A stretch of DNA of 61,904 bases from Bacillaceae bacterium SAS-127 (GTDB lineage: Bacteria; Bacillota; Bacilli; Bacillales; Domibacillaceae): contig NKXN01000038.1 of NCBI GenBank assembly GCA_002261155.1, forward strand, positions 1 to 61,904, written 5' to 3'. Position 1 is the first letter of the stretch; each line of letters starts with the position of its first letter. The translations under genes and the position numbers were made by a program. A model generated the notes under the pieces. It saw only the letters and a list, made by a program, of their open reading frames with translations, was not told the DNA's origin and made no database searches. This document shows, piece after piece, positions 54,597 to 61,904 of this stretch.

Positions 54597-56288
54597 ATGA
54601 GTGTAGATATATTGTTTGATGACGCTTGGGGCGAGGAGCTTGAGAAAAGATTCAATCAAGATGGACCATGGGGGAGCTGGCCACTCTTCCAATCAGCGTT
54701 CAAAATGGAAACACGAATGTTAATCAACAATTTCGAAGGATTGTTAGCCCCTGACTTTTTACCAAACCTCACCGCTTTGCCTCATCAGCTAGAAACGGCT
54801 AGAAAGGTGATTGAGGAAATGAATGGGAAAGCGATTTTAGCAGATGAGGTTGGGCTTGGAAAAACAATTGAAGCTGGACTGATTCTTAAAGAATATTTAA
54901 TTCGCGGATTAGTAAAGAAAGTATTGATCTTAACTCCGGCTTCTCTCGTCTCTCAATGGGCAAATGAAATGAACTATAAGTTTTATATCCCGGCCATTGC
55001 TCAAAAAAAATCCTATGCTTGGGATCAATACGATATTGTCATTTCCTCAATTGATATGGCGAAAAGAAGTCCTCACCAAGAAAAAATTTATGAGCAAGAA
55101 TATGATTTAGTCATTATTGACGAAGCCCATAAACTAAAAAATCATAAAACGAAAAACTATCAATTTGTGCGGCATTTAAAAAAGAAGTTTTGTTTATTAT
55201 TAACGGCTACGCCGATTCAAAACCGGCTAGATGAAATGTTTCATCTTGTGTCGCTATTAAAGCCAGGCCATTTAGGAAGTGAAACACAGTTTAGTGAACA
55301 ATTTAAAAAAGGGGATCGCCAAGTACAGAATCATCAACAGTTAATGAAATTGATGGATAAAGTAATGGTTCGTCACCGCCGGCAAGATACAGGAGTCGAA
55401 TGGACCGCAAGAAAGGTCGAGAACATTCAAGTCGAATTTACTCAACAGGAGCGTGCTCTTTATGAATCCCTTGAGCATTTTGTCCGCGAACATCCAGAAC
55501 AGATAGGAAGCGCGTTTTCCTTGCTCACTTTACAGCGAGAAGCTTGCAGCAGTAAAGAAGCCGTATTCTATACATTAAAAAATATGGCTAAGCAATGGGG
55601 AGAACAACTACCTGAAAGCTTTCACAAAATACTATCGGCTATTGAAACTGTCTCTCAAAATTCCAAAGCAGCAAAAGCATTGGAGCTCGTTCAATCGATC
55701 GATGATAAAGTGATTATTTTCACCGAATATCGAGCGACCCAACTGTATTTGCAGTGGTTTTTCAAACAGCATGGCATTAGTTCAGTCCCTTTTCGCGGCG
55801 GATTCAAACGTGGAAAAAAAGATTGGATGAAGGAGTTATTCCAAAACCATGCTCAAGTATTAATTGCAACAGAGGCTGGTGGCGAAGGACTCAACCTTCA
55901 GTTTTGCCATCACTTAATTAATTTTGACCTTCCATGGAATCCTATGAGACTGGAACAACGAATTGGACGTATTCATCGCTTTGGTCAAACAAAGGATGTC
56001 CACATATACAATTTTTCGATTCAAGATACGATTGAAGACCGCATTATGCAGCTATTATATGAGAAAATCCATTTATTTGAACAAGCGATCGGGGAACTCG
56101 ATGATATTTTAACAAAAATGGAGATCCCTAATATGCAAGAGCATTTAACAGATATTTTCCAACACTCCAAAACAGAAGGAGAACTGCAGATTAAAATGAG
56201 AAATTTTGAAGCAGCCTTTGAACTTGCTAACGAGTGGAAGAAGGAGGAAGACTTCCATGCAAACGAACGAAATTCATCAATTTCTTGA
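54597..56288 (+). CDS. yqhH: SNF2-family DEAD/DEAH-box helicase YqhH
   Basis: A 563-residue Swi2/Snf2-type ATPase. Walker A is DEVGLGKT (83-90), Walker B DEAH (175-178), TATPIQN is motif III, and motif VI is EQRIGRIHRFGQ. Related to RapA-like proteins that remodel nucleoprotein complexes; the B. subtilis orthologue is yqhH. The ATG follows AAAGGAG. It is divergent from gcvT and overlaps yqhG by 32 nt. The precise substrate is unknown. Confidence 0.92.
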   Translation: MSVDILFDDAWGEELEKRFNQDGPWGSWPLFQSAFKMETRMLINNFEGLLAPDFLPNLTALPHQLETARKVIEEMNGKAILADEVGLGKTIEAGLILKEYLIRGLVKKVLILTPASLVSQWANEMNYKFYIPAIAQKKSYAWDQYDIVISSIDMAKRSPHQEKIYEQEYDLVIIDEAHKLKNHKTKNYQFVRHLKKKFCLLLTATPIQNRLDEMFHLVSLLKPGHLGSETQFSEQFKKGDRQVQNHQQLMKLMDKVMVRHRRQDTGVEWTARKVENIQVEFTQQERALYESLEHFVREHPEQIGSAFSLLTLQREACSSKEAVFYTLKNMAKQWGEQLPESFHKILSAIETVSQNSKAAKALELVQSIDDKVIIFTEYRATQLYLQWFFKQHGISSVPFRGGFKRGKKDWMKELFQNHAQVLIATEAGGEGLNLQFCHHLINFDLPWNPMRLEQRIGRIHRFGQTKDVHIYNFSIQDTIEDRIMQLLYEKIHLFEQAIGELDDILTKMEIPNMQEHLTDIFQHSKTEGELQIKMRNFEAAFELANEWKKEEDFHANERNSSIS

Positions 56289-57045
56289 GCAATATTTTAC
56301 AGTGGGAGAATGTTCGATCTTGGAAAAAACCGCTTGTTCGCTGACGGTCAAGCTGACGCCTGAAATGGATAAGGAACTAATGAATCGTCCTTTTTATTGG
56401 CATTATATTGAGAAAATGGGCTTAGTCGGCGAACCACTTTCCTTAACACTCATTACTAATCAAAAAGAGGTTCTAAACGAATTAAAAGGAGAAGTCGTTC
56501 ATTTCGGAGCACCACGCCTGCAGCAAATTTTTCAATCAGCTAAACAACGGGCTGGATTTGTCCGCCTTTATGAACAACAAACAAACCATTGCCAACAAGC
56601 GCTTCACCCTTGGCTATTAATAAATGTGAAAGTATGTTATGAGGCAGACCGGAAGAAAGAACAGTTCCATTCATTCGGGCTCAATTTAATCAACGGGCAA
56701 ATTCAAGAGCAGTTCATGAACATACTGGAGCGAAAATCTCTCTCAGGGAAGATTCCTGATTTCTCCTTTACCATTGCTCCTTTAATCAAACCGCTAAGCG
56801 GGGTTCGACGAATTCACCAGTTTTTAAACGATCACTTAAAAAATGAGGATCAGCAATGGGCAAAGGAAGCGATCAATAGGTGGGAAGAAGATCTTTCCTT
56901 GTTGAATTCATTTTACGAGGAAGAAGAGGAAAAGCCAGAAGCTTTCTTCCTCGAAAAAGCCGCCTTAAAAAAACGATATGAGCCGAAAATTAAAGTAGAC
57001 ATTGTAAATGGCGGAATCATTTATTTGACCCCGCCATTTGGTTAA
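56257..57045 (+). CDS. yqhG: YqhG family protein
   Basis: A 262-residue protein with the YqhG signature (MQTNEIHQFLEQYFT; later FYWHYIEKMGLVGEP). It ends in an acidic stretch (EEEEEKPEAF) and VNGGIIYLTPPFG. It begins at the ATG after AAGGAGGAAG inside the yqhH 3' end, so it is translationally coupled to the helicase. Function unknown; persistent pairing with YqhH suggests a joint role. Confidence 0.88.
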   Translation: MQTNEIHQFLEQYFTVGECSILEKTACSLTVKLTPEMDKELMNRPFYWHYIEKMGLVGEPLSLTLITNQKEVLNELKGEVVHFGAPRLQQIFQSAKQRAGFVRLYEQQTNHCQQALHPWLLINVKVCYEADRKKEQFHSFGLNLINGQIQEQFMNILERKSLSGKIPDFSFTIAPLIKPLSGVRRIHQFLNDHLKNEDQQWAKEAINRWEEDLSLLNSFYEEEEEKPEAFFLEKAALKKRYEPKIKVDIVNGGIIYLTPPFG

Positions 57046-57225
57046 TTATGAACTTTTCCGAAACAATTGGCGCACCGCCCAAGGCAAAATTCCGAACCAT
57101 CTAGATGAAAAGGCTGGTCGCTCTGTTTTCCTACGCTGCCGCTTTTGTTTTCTCTCTTGTTTTGGTTCATTTAAGTAAGATAGCGTGCTTTGCGTACAAT
57201 AACGAATAACTTCATAGATAGACAA
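57046..57225 (-). CDS. yqzE: YqzE family protein
   Basis: A 59-residue protein translated from the minus strand with no ATG: a TTG start 8 nt after GGAGGTG gives MSIYEVIRYCTQ. The pattern PKQERKQKRQRRKTERPAF...RWFGILP matches the YqzE family that sits next to comG in Bacilli. It converges on yqhG with no gap. Basic, with a hydrophobic C-terminal part. Function unknown. Confidence 0.8.
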   Translation of the reverse strand: MSIYEVIRYCTQSTLSYLNEPKQERKQKRQRRKTERPAFSSRWFGILPWAVRQLFRKSS

Positions 57226-57242
57226 ACGGACAACACCTCCTA

Positions 57243-57773
57243 TTAGACGGTGTTAGTTTCTCCGTTTTCTTCAAGTTTTAAACGTTGAATCACTTCATCC
57301 GCTACTTGCTCGGCTGTTTGATCAGTCGTATGAATAATCAAATTTGCCGCTTCCCTATACAGCGGCAATCGACTTTCATATAACTCTTGAATACGGGCTT
57401 TTTCTTGATTTTGAATGAGCGGTCGACTCGTATCACCTTTCAACCGATCGAATATGACCGCTAAATCTACTTCTAAAAAAATGACAAACCCATGTTGCTT
57501 CATGAACTGACGGTTTTGTTCTTTCATAATAATACCGCCGCCAGTTGTAACGATTTTTTGTTCACTTGTACAGAGCTGTTGAAGAGCCGCTGTTTCCGCT
57601 TCTCGAAAATACGCTTCTCCTTTATCGCGAAATATCTCAGAAATAGCTACTCCCTCTCGTTGTTCAATATAAACATCTGTATCAATAACAGGAATTTGTA
57701 ACTGACTGGCTAGTAATTGACCAATGGTTGTTTTACCAGCCCCCATGAATCCCGTAATGAAAATCGTCGTCAT
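57243..57773 (-). CDS. aroK: Shikimate kinase
   Basis: A 176-residue kinase with Walker A GFMGAGKT (8-15), the shikimate-binding DTDVYIEQREG, and GGGIIM. It phosphorylates shikimate in aromatic amino acid synthesis. It lies 49 nt downstream of comGG and 17 nt upstream of yqzE, so it may be co-transcribed with the com genes. Confidence 0.95.
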   Translation of the reverse strand: MTTIFITGFMGAGKTTIGQLLASQLQIPVIDTDVYIEQREGVAISEIFRDKGEAYFREAETAALQQLCTSEQKIVTTGGGIIMKEQNRQFMKQHGFVIFLEVDLAVIFDRLKGDTSRPLIQNQEKARIQELYESRLPLYREAANLIIHTTDQTAEQVADEVIQRLKLEENGETNTV

Positions 57774-57822
57774 CTTGCATCTCCCCCTACCTAATATTTT
57801 TATTATATCGACAGTTTTGTTG

Positions 57823-58203
57823 TTAATCTATACGTTTAACAATTTGTTTGGTCGTTTGGTCATAAATCACCTTTGAATGAAAATTAGACCCCTCTTTCTT
57901 CGTTCTCAAATAAATCACATATTGATCTTGATCTACTTCTGGAGAAGCCGAATAAGCGACCTCTCCCTTATTCGTGACAAATGCCCCTGATAGCGCTCCT
58001 CCTTCATCAAGCTGTGGACCCAAATACTGCAGGGTCAACAGCTCCATGACTTTTATTTCATAGTATTCTGTTAAATTCATTGCTGTCTTTTGCTTACTTA
58101 TGAAAACCTCCACACCTAAAATTGCTGTTGATGAAACGACGATAAAAAGTACTAATACATAAGGAAACAACACACCACGTTCATTGAAAATCAATCTTTT
58201 CAT
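57823..58203 (-). CDS. comGG: Competence pseudopilin ComGG
   Basis: A 126-residue protein with an N-terminal hydrophobic helix (about 8-32) preceded by KRLIFNERGVLFPYV, resembling a degenerate prepilin leader. Identified mainly by position as the last comG gene. Minor pseudopilin of the DNA-uptake apparatus. Overlaps comGF by 4 nt. Confidence 0.8.
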   Translation of the reverse strand: MKRLIFNERGVLFPYVLVLFIVVSSTAILGVEVFISKQKTAMNLTEYYEIKVMELLTLQYLGPQLDEGGALSGAFVTNKGEVAYSASPEVDQDQYVIYLRTKKEGSNFHSKVIYDQTTKQIVKRID

Positions 58204-58700
58204 AACGGCTCCTCAAGCAATGAGTAAAATTGCGCTTGTTCCTCTTCTCCATTAGTAAAGACCACTTTGGTACATAGCGTTTCATCCGCCCAATAAAACT
58301 GGATCGATTCCACCTCTTTCAGCATCATTTCATGCCCCATACCATTGACCCTCCTTCTTACGCCTTGTTGATATTGTTCAATTGAGATTTTCTGTCCTGC
58401 CTGATGATAAAAAAGCTTATCATTAGCTGGCGTCCATGATTGGGAATGATACATTTCTTTTCGTAGCTGAATGACAAATAGCTCCCACTCTGACTTTCTC
58501 CCAGGCTCTAGTTGCTCATTGACACGATATACTGTTCCATAAATCATCGGAAACAGAGCTGCAAGCATCATAAATACGATAAGGATAAGCAAGGATTCCA
58601 CTAGAGTAAAACCTTTATTGCTGCCGAATACAAAATTCCTTCCTAGACACTTCCACGCACGCAGCCGCTTTAGCTTCCCATGATATGTGATATTCTTCAC
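58200..58700 (-). CDS. comGF: Competence pseudopilin ComGF (start uncertain)
   Basis: Up to 166 residues, with a type IV prepilin-like segment NKGFTLVESLLILIVF whose glycine should be the cleavage site. From the first ATG the leader would be about 29 residues and overlap comGE by 86 nt, unusually long. No ATG, GTG or TTG lies nearer the cleavage site, so initiation may use this ATG or a rare codon near AAGGAA. Minor pseudopilin of the DNA-uptake system. Confidence 0.8.
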   Translation of the reverse strand: MKNITYHGKLKRLRAWKCLGRNFVFGSNKGFTLVESLLILIVFMMLAALFPMIYGTVYRVNEQLEPGRKSEWELFVIQLRKEMYHSQSWTPANDKLFYHQAGQKISIEQYQQGVRRRVNGMGHEMMLKEVESIQFYWADETLCTKVVFTNGEEEQAQFYSLLEEPL

Positions 58701-58920
58701 CCTCTTCTATATAAACATAAGTAAAACTCGTCCCCTCATGAAGCCGTTTTTCTCCCTCTTCAAATAGCACTCTCATCGCTTGTTCTCTTTCCCATAACGA
58801 TTTCGATTGACCAATCATTTGCAATAGCAAAGGCAAAATCAATACCGTCAAGATCAGCACAGCTGAAAGCGACAGCAAGCTCTCAGCTAAAGAAAAACCT
58901 TTTTCATTGTTCCTCCACAT
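58615..58920 (-). CDS. comGE: Competence pseudopilin ComGE
   Basis: A 101-residue prepilin-like protein with leader MWRNNEKG and processing motif KGFSLAESLL, then a transmembrane/pilin helix. The ATG lies in the end of comGD with a GGGGAG site; an upstream in-frame start is less likely. Minor pseudopilin. Confidence 0.85.
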   Translation of the reverse strand: MWRNNEKGFSLAESLLSLSAVLILTVLILPLLLQMIGQSKSLWEREQAMRVLFEEGEKRLHEGTSFTYVYIEEGEEYHISWEAKAAACVEVSRKEFCIRQQ

Positions 58921-59365
58921 AGAATCTCCCCTTGCCAATTTGAAACACGACTTTTATATATCGATCTTTATATTTAAAAAGCATCGTACCAAAACGATTT
59001 GTATTACCATTTGGCAAAAACCAAATCTCCTGTAAAGAACCATCCATATGTCGAATGGAATCAGGCAATTCTCTTTGAGCCAACATCTCAGTAGGAATGT
59101 TCACTGTTTTCACTCGATAGGAATCTCTCGTCGTCAAAAATTGAATATTGACAATCTCTTGTTTTGATATCGCATAAGATTGAGCAAGGTAAAGGTCTGC
59201 CTGTAATTGGTCGATAAACTTCTCTTTCTCCATGCGATCTAACATTTTCGGAAAGGGAATCATCGCAGCTGACAAGATGATAAGAAAAACAGATAAAACC
59301 ATCAGCATCTCTAACATCGAAACACCTTGTTGATTACGAATATGCTCTCTCCCTTTACTTAGCAA
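58904..59365 (-). CDS. comGD: Competence pseudopilin ComGD
   Basis: A 153-residue prepilin-like protein. The leader is MLSKGREHIRNQQG and the cleavage region QQGVSMLEMLMVLSVF, followed by a hydrophobic helix and a globular C-terminal domain. It overlaps comGC by 11 nt and comGE by 17 nt, showing tight translational coupling. Confidence 0.88.
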   Translation of the reverse strand: MLSKGREHIRNQQGVSMLEMLMVLSVFLIILSAAMIPFPKMLDRMEKEKFIDQLQADLYLAQSYAISKQEIVNIQFLTTRDSYRVKTVNIPTEMLAQRELPDSIRHMDGSLQEIWFLPNGNTNRFGTMLFKYKDRYIKVVFQIGKGRFYVEEQ

Positions 59366-59672
59366 CAGTTACTTCTCCATCTGCACTAATCATTAACTTA
59401 TCTCCATTTGGACAGCTCGTTTCATCATCCTTTAAATATTCTTTATCCACCATTTCTTGAACAGTGGCTGGATATTTCTTTTCCTCGATCCGAAACGCCT
59501 GCACTTGTCCTTCTACCATACGTTTAAAAGCATGACAGCCTTTATCATTAATATTTTTACTTTGCTTAGCGACGTTAGGAATGGCGATAAACAACAGCAC
59601 AGAGATCACTAACAGTACAATCATCATTTCAATTAGTGTGAAGCCTTGATTATTCTTGAGTATTTTTCTCAT
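59355..59672 (-). CDS. comGC: Major competence pseudopilin ComGC
   Basis: A 105-residue prepilin. The leader MRKILKNNQG is cleaved before FTLIEMMIVLLVISVLL by the prepilin peptidase. The two cysteines (KGCHAF and TSCPNG) likely form the intramolecular disulfide known in ComGC. It polymerises into the transformation pilus. Confidence 0.94.
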   Translation of the reverse strand: MRKILKNNQGFTLIEMMIVLLVISVLLFIAIPNVAKQSKNINDKGCHAFKRMVEGQVQAFRIEEKKYPATVQEMVDKEYLKDDETSCPNGDKLMISADGEVTVAK

Positions 59673-59687
59673 TGTGTTCCCTCCAAT

Positions 59688-60755
59688 TTAGACAGATCCG
59701 ACCATTTGAAACATCGGTAACATGACAGATAAATAGATTGCGACAACGACGATACCAACAAATAGAAAAACAGATGGTTGCAAGATGGCTAGCATTTTCT
59801 TTACCCTTTTTTCAATTACGACTTCACAAAACTCACTAAAAATAAATAGCTCTTCTGCTAATCTACCGTTCGCTTCCCCATGACGAAGAAGCTTCGCTAA
59901 TTGTTGTTCAAAACAAGCAATTTGTTCAGCCGCTTCTGCAAATGAATGACCGAGTAATAAAGTGGCATTCATTTCAGCAGCAATATGCTTTAAGATCGGA
60001 TGCATCGTTTGCTGTTGTAAAATGAGCAACACTTCATTCACAGCAAAACCGCTTTTTAGCAAATAAGATACTTCCTTAGAAAACAAACGGGTAAAAAATA
60101 ATGAAAAATACGAAGAAACAACGGGGATTTTCATTAGAAGAGAGATCCTTTTTTGCGGAGTTTGTTTTTGGTAATAGAGAAAGAGCATTGTGAAAATGAT
60201 AAAAAACAGGAAGGTAACCGTCATAATCAATGGAGGTGCCACTTGCAAAAAGGCAATTAACGCAAAGGTTCCTCCTTGTGGGGTAAAACCAAGTGCAGCA
60301 TAAAGCTCTTCAAAGCGAGGCATTAAAAAATGATTTAATAGAAACAACAACATAAATAATAGAAAAAGTAAAAACAATGGATATTGAAGTAATTTCGTTA
60401 GTTTTTCTTTCGCTTCTTCTGTTTTTTTCCATTGGTCTCCAGCGTACTTTAACGTAGCGGGAAGATGTCCATGTTTTTCAGCAAAAAACACTTGTAAGCA
60501 AATCGTTGAGGGAAATTGAAGCAGTTGAAGAATTTCATTCAATGGGGTGCCAGCATTTAATTCTGATCGAATTAAACGAATGGATTCATGATGATTTCGA
60601 TCGAAGTTTAATAATAAAAATTCCAAAGCACTACCGATGGAAAAACCTTGTTGAAGCATTTCCCCGAGACGAAAAATAAATTCACCTTGGTACTTCGTCG
60701 CCTGCCTCTTCTTCAAATACCCAACGATGATATTCTTTTTGAGAGAGATATCCAA
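59688..60755 (-). CDS. comGB: ComGB, inner-membrane platform protein (GspF-like)
   Basis: About 355 residues with two GspF domains and three transmembrane segments (about 135-158, 184-205 and near the C-terminus). It anchors pseudopilus assembly. The start lies inside comGA. A TTG at 60755 has GGGGA at 6-nt spacing; another TTG 13 codons downstream is possible and would be closer to B. subtilis length (323). Confidence 0.9.
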   Translation of the reverse strand: MDISLKKNIIVGYLKKRQATKYQGEFIFRLGEMLQQGFSIGSALEFLLLNFDRNHHESIRLIRSELNAGTPLNEILQLLQFPSTICLQVFFAEKHGHLPATLKYAGDQWKKTEEAKEKLTKLLQYPLFLLFLLFMLLFLLNHFLMPRFEELYAALGFTPQGGTFALIAFLQVAPPLIMTVTFLFFIIFTMLFLYYQKQTPQKRISLLMKIPVVSSYFSLFFTRLFSKEVSYLLKSGFAVNEVLLILQQQTMHPILKHIAAEMNATLLLGHSFAEAAEQIACFEQQLAKLLRHGEANGRLAEELFIFSEFCEVVIEKRVKKMLAILQPSVFLFVGIVVVAIYLSVMLPMFQMVGSV

Positions 60756-61767
60756 GGGCAATCCCCTTTCTTAATACATCTTTTAATAATGGATATTGAT
60801 AATCTCCACCTTCTCCTTTCGCTTCCTTCAGCACCTCTTGCAAATTGGTTCCACTTAAAATTTCATAAACGGTCGCTTGCTTGCGTCTATTTCCTGAGCG
60901 ACAATCTGGAGAGCAAACCGCACCGCATTGAGGACACGTTAAATTCACTAGTCGTTGAGCGGTCACAGCCACAAGCGTTTGCTGAATTTCATGCCACTTT
61001 AACCCAAACTCCAACAAACGAAACACGGCTCCTTTCGCATCCTTTGTATGCAACGTCGTCAAAACTAAATGACCCGTTAGTGCCGCTCGTATCGCAATTC
61101 TAGCCGTTTCTTCATCGCGAACCTCTCCCACCATAATCACATCTGGGTCATGACGCAAAATTGCTTTCAATCCTGTCGAATACGTAACACCTGCTTTTTC
61201 ATTCACTTGCACTTGAAGCCAGCGGTCATTTTGTTTTTCAACGGGATCTTCTAACGTAATCACATTACGCTGATGTTGATTAGCACTATGTTGAATAAGC
61301 GAATAAAGAGTTGTCGTTTTGCCGCTCCCGGTTGGCCCAGTAAAAATGATTAAGCCATGAGAATGAGATAACAACGCGAGTAATTTTTGAGCTGAGTTAG
61401 GAAATAGGGATAATTGAAACATATCAAGGACTGCTTGCTGAGGCAATAATCGAATAACGAGGCTTTCTTTCGAGAGGGCTGTAGGAAGAGTAGAAATACG
61501 TAAAGAGACAACAAAGCCAGACAATTCTAACTGAAAAGAACCACTTTGAGGCTTTCGTTTCTCGCCAATGTCCATTGAAGCCATAAACTTCACATGTGAA
61601 ATTAATCGCTCTCCTTCACGCAAGGAAAATTCGGTATGAGGAACTAACTGACCTGAGGAACGGAACTGAACGACATAGCCATGTTGACGAGGGATAAAGT
61701 GGATATCAGTAGAATCGAGGACTAACGCTTCACTCAATATCTCTTCGACCACCTTTTCAACTATCAT
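60682..61767 (-). CDS. comGA: ComGA, competence traffic ATPase
   Basis: A 361-residue GspE/PilB-type ATPase. It has Walker A GPTGSGKT, the Asp box TLEDPVE, Walker B MVGEVRDEETA and His box TTLHTKDA. A cysteine cluster (CPQCGAVCSPDC) follows. It powers pseudopilus assembly for DNA uptake. The start is the ATG; a TTG two codons earlier is slightly better spaced to GGTGGTG. First gene of comG. Confidence 0.95.
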   Translation of the reverse strand: MIVEKVVEEILSEALVLDSTDIHFIPRQHGYVVQFRSSGQLVPHTEFSLREGERLISHVKFMASMDIGEKRKPQSGSFQLELSGFVVSLRISTLPTALSKESLVIRLLPQQAVLDMFQLSLFPNSAQKLLALLSHSHGLIIFTGPTGSGKTTTLYSLIQHSANQHQRNVITLEDPVEKQNDRWLQVQVNEKAGVTYSTGLKAILRHDPDVIMVGEVRDEETARIAIRAALTGHLVLTTLHTKDAKGAVFRLLEFGLKWHEIQQTLVAVTAQRLVNLTCPQCGAVCSPDCRSGNRRKQATVYEILSGTNLQEVLKEAKGEGGDYQYPLLKDVLRKGIALGYLSQKEYHRWVFEEEAGDEVPR

Positions 61768-61855
61768 GCACAAATTTCACCACCTTTCACTTTGACTCCT
61801 CAACTCATTTCGACAACAATCTTTTAACTCCTTCTTTTCTCCAAAAATTTTTTCA

Positions 61856-61892
61856 ATAAAAAGAAAAGGAAGCATCTCGCTTTCCTTTCAGT
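61856..61892 (-). terminator. Terminator of the gene upstream of comGA (outside the window)
   Basis: On the minus strand an imperfect GAAAGGA...AGC / GCT...TCCTTTTC hairpin precedes TTTTT. It precedes the ~85-nt A/T-rich comGA promoter region, in which I find no clean pair of AAAA-N5-TTTT ComK boxes. Confidence 0.5.
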
Positions 61893-61904
61893 TTGTAGAC
61901 AAAA

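Noticed and set aside
61774-61904. ComK K-box upstream of comGA
   Set aside because: The A/T runs (AAAAAATTTTT) do not show two AAAA-N5-TTTT units with accepted spacing.

Overview
The window reads as chromosomal DNA of an endospore-forming Bacillaceae bacterium outside the Bacillus subtilis group. It has spo0A, spoIVB and the complete spoIIIA operon, a comG pseudopilus operon, strong AGGAGG-type Shine-Dalgarno sites, and gene order that follows the B. subtilis yqj-yqi-yqh region closely. Nearly all genes are on the minus strand. Species-level identity cannot be fixed from the sequence alone.

Layout. 1-7.0 kb: an aromatic-acid-exporter-like protein, bacilliredoxin BrxB, and the methylmalonyl-CoA mutase operon (mutA-mutB-meaB) with a perfect cre-type palindrome in its leader. 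7.1-9.3 kb: plus-strand ypuA, an AraC-type regulator and a small membrane protein. 9.3-17.5 kb: the branched-chain alpha-keto acid dehydrogenase operon (bcd, a short butyrate-kinase-like gene, lpdV, bkdAA, bkdAB, bkdB), read from a sigma-54 promoter and preceded by its activator gene bkdR. The B. subtilis ptb gene is missing and buk is reduced to an N-terminal-half protein without the phosphate-binding motif, so branched acyl-CoAs probably feed the neighbouring propionyl/methylmalonyl-CoA route. 17.6-30.2 kb: yqzF, a glycerophosphodiesterase, spo0A, spoIVB, recN, argR, tlyA, dxs, ispA, xseB, xseA, folD, nusB. 30.3-33.8 kb: a DUF218 membrane protein, an Asp23-family protein, accC, accB. 34.1-39.2 kb: spoIIIAA-AH behind a sigma-E-like promoter. 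39.4-44.4 kb: efp, papA, aroQ, yqhR, and the plus-strand yqhQ and yqhP, then yqhO.

44.6-48.7 kb is the most unusual stretch. The adenosylcobalamin-dependent ribonucleotide reductase gene nrdJ is split by a 1,219-nt group I intron carrying a homing endonuclease gene. The insertion falls inside the NPCGEQ active-site motif and removing it restores the frame exactly. A palindrome-rich element resembling an IS200/IS605 end follows nrdJ, and NrdR boxes precede it.

48.8-57.2 kb holds lipM, yqhL, gcvPB-gcvPA-gcvT behind a tandem glycine riboswitch, then yqhH-yqhG and a 59-codon yqzE. 57.2-61.8 kb holds aroK and comGA-comGG. The tapA-sipW-tasA-sinR-sinI biofilm block that B. subtilis has between yqhG and comG is absent.

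Two AdoCbl enzymes (MutAB and NrdJ) lie in one window, implying B12 synthesis or uptake. Lipoylation (lipM) serves two lipoyl systems: BkdB here and GcvH, which is encoded elsewhere.
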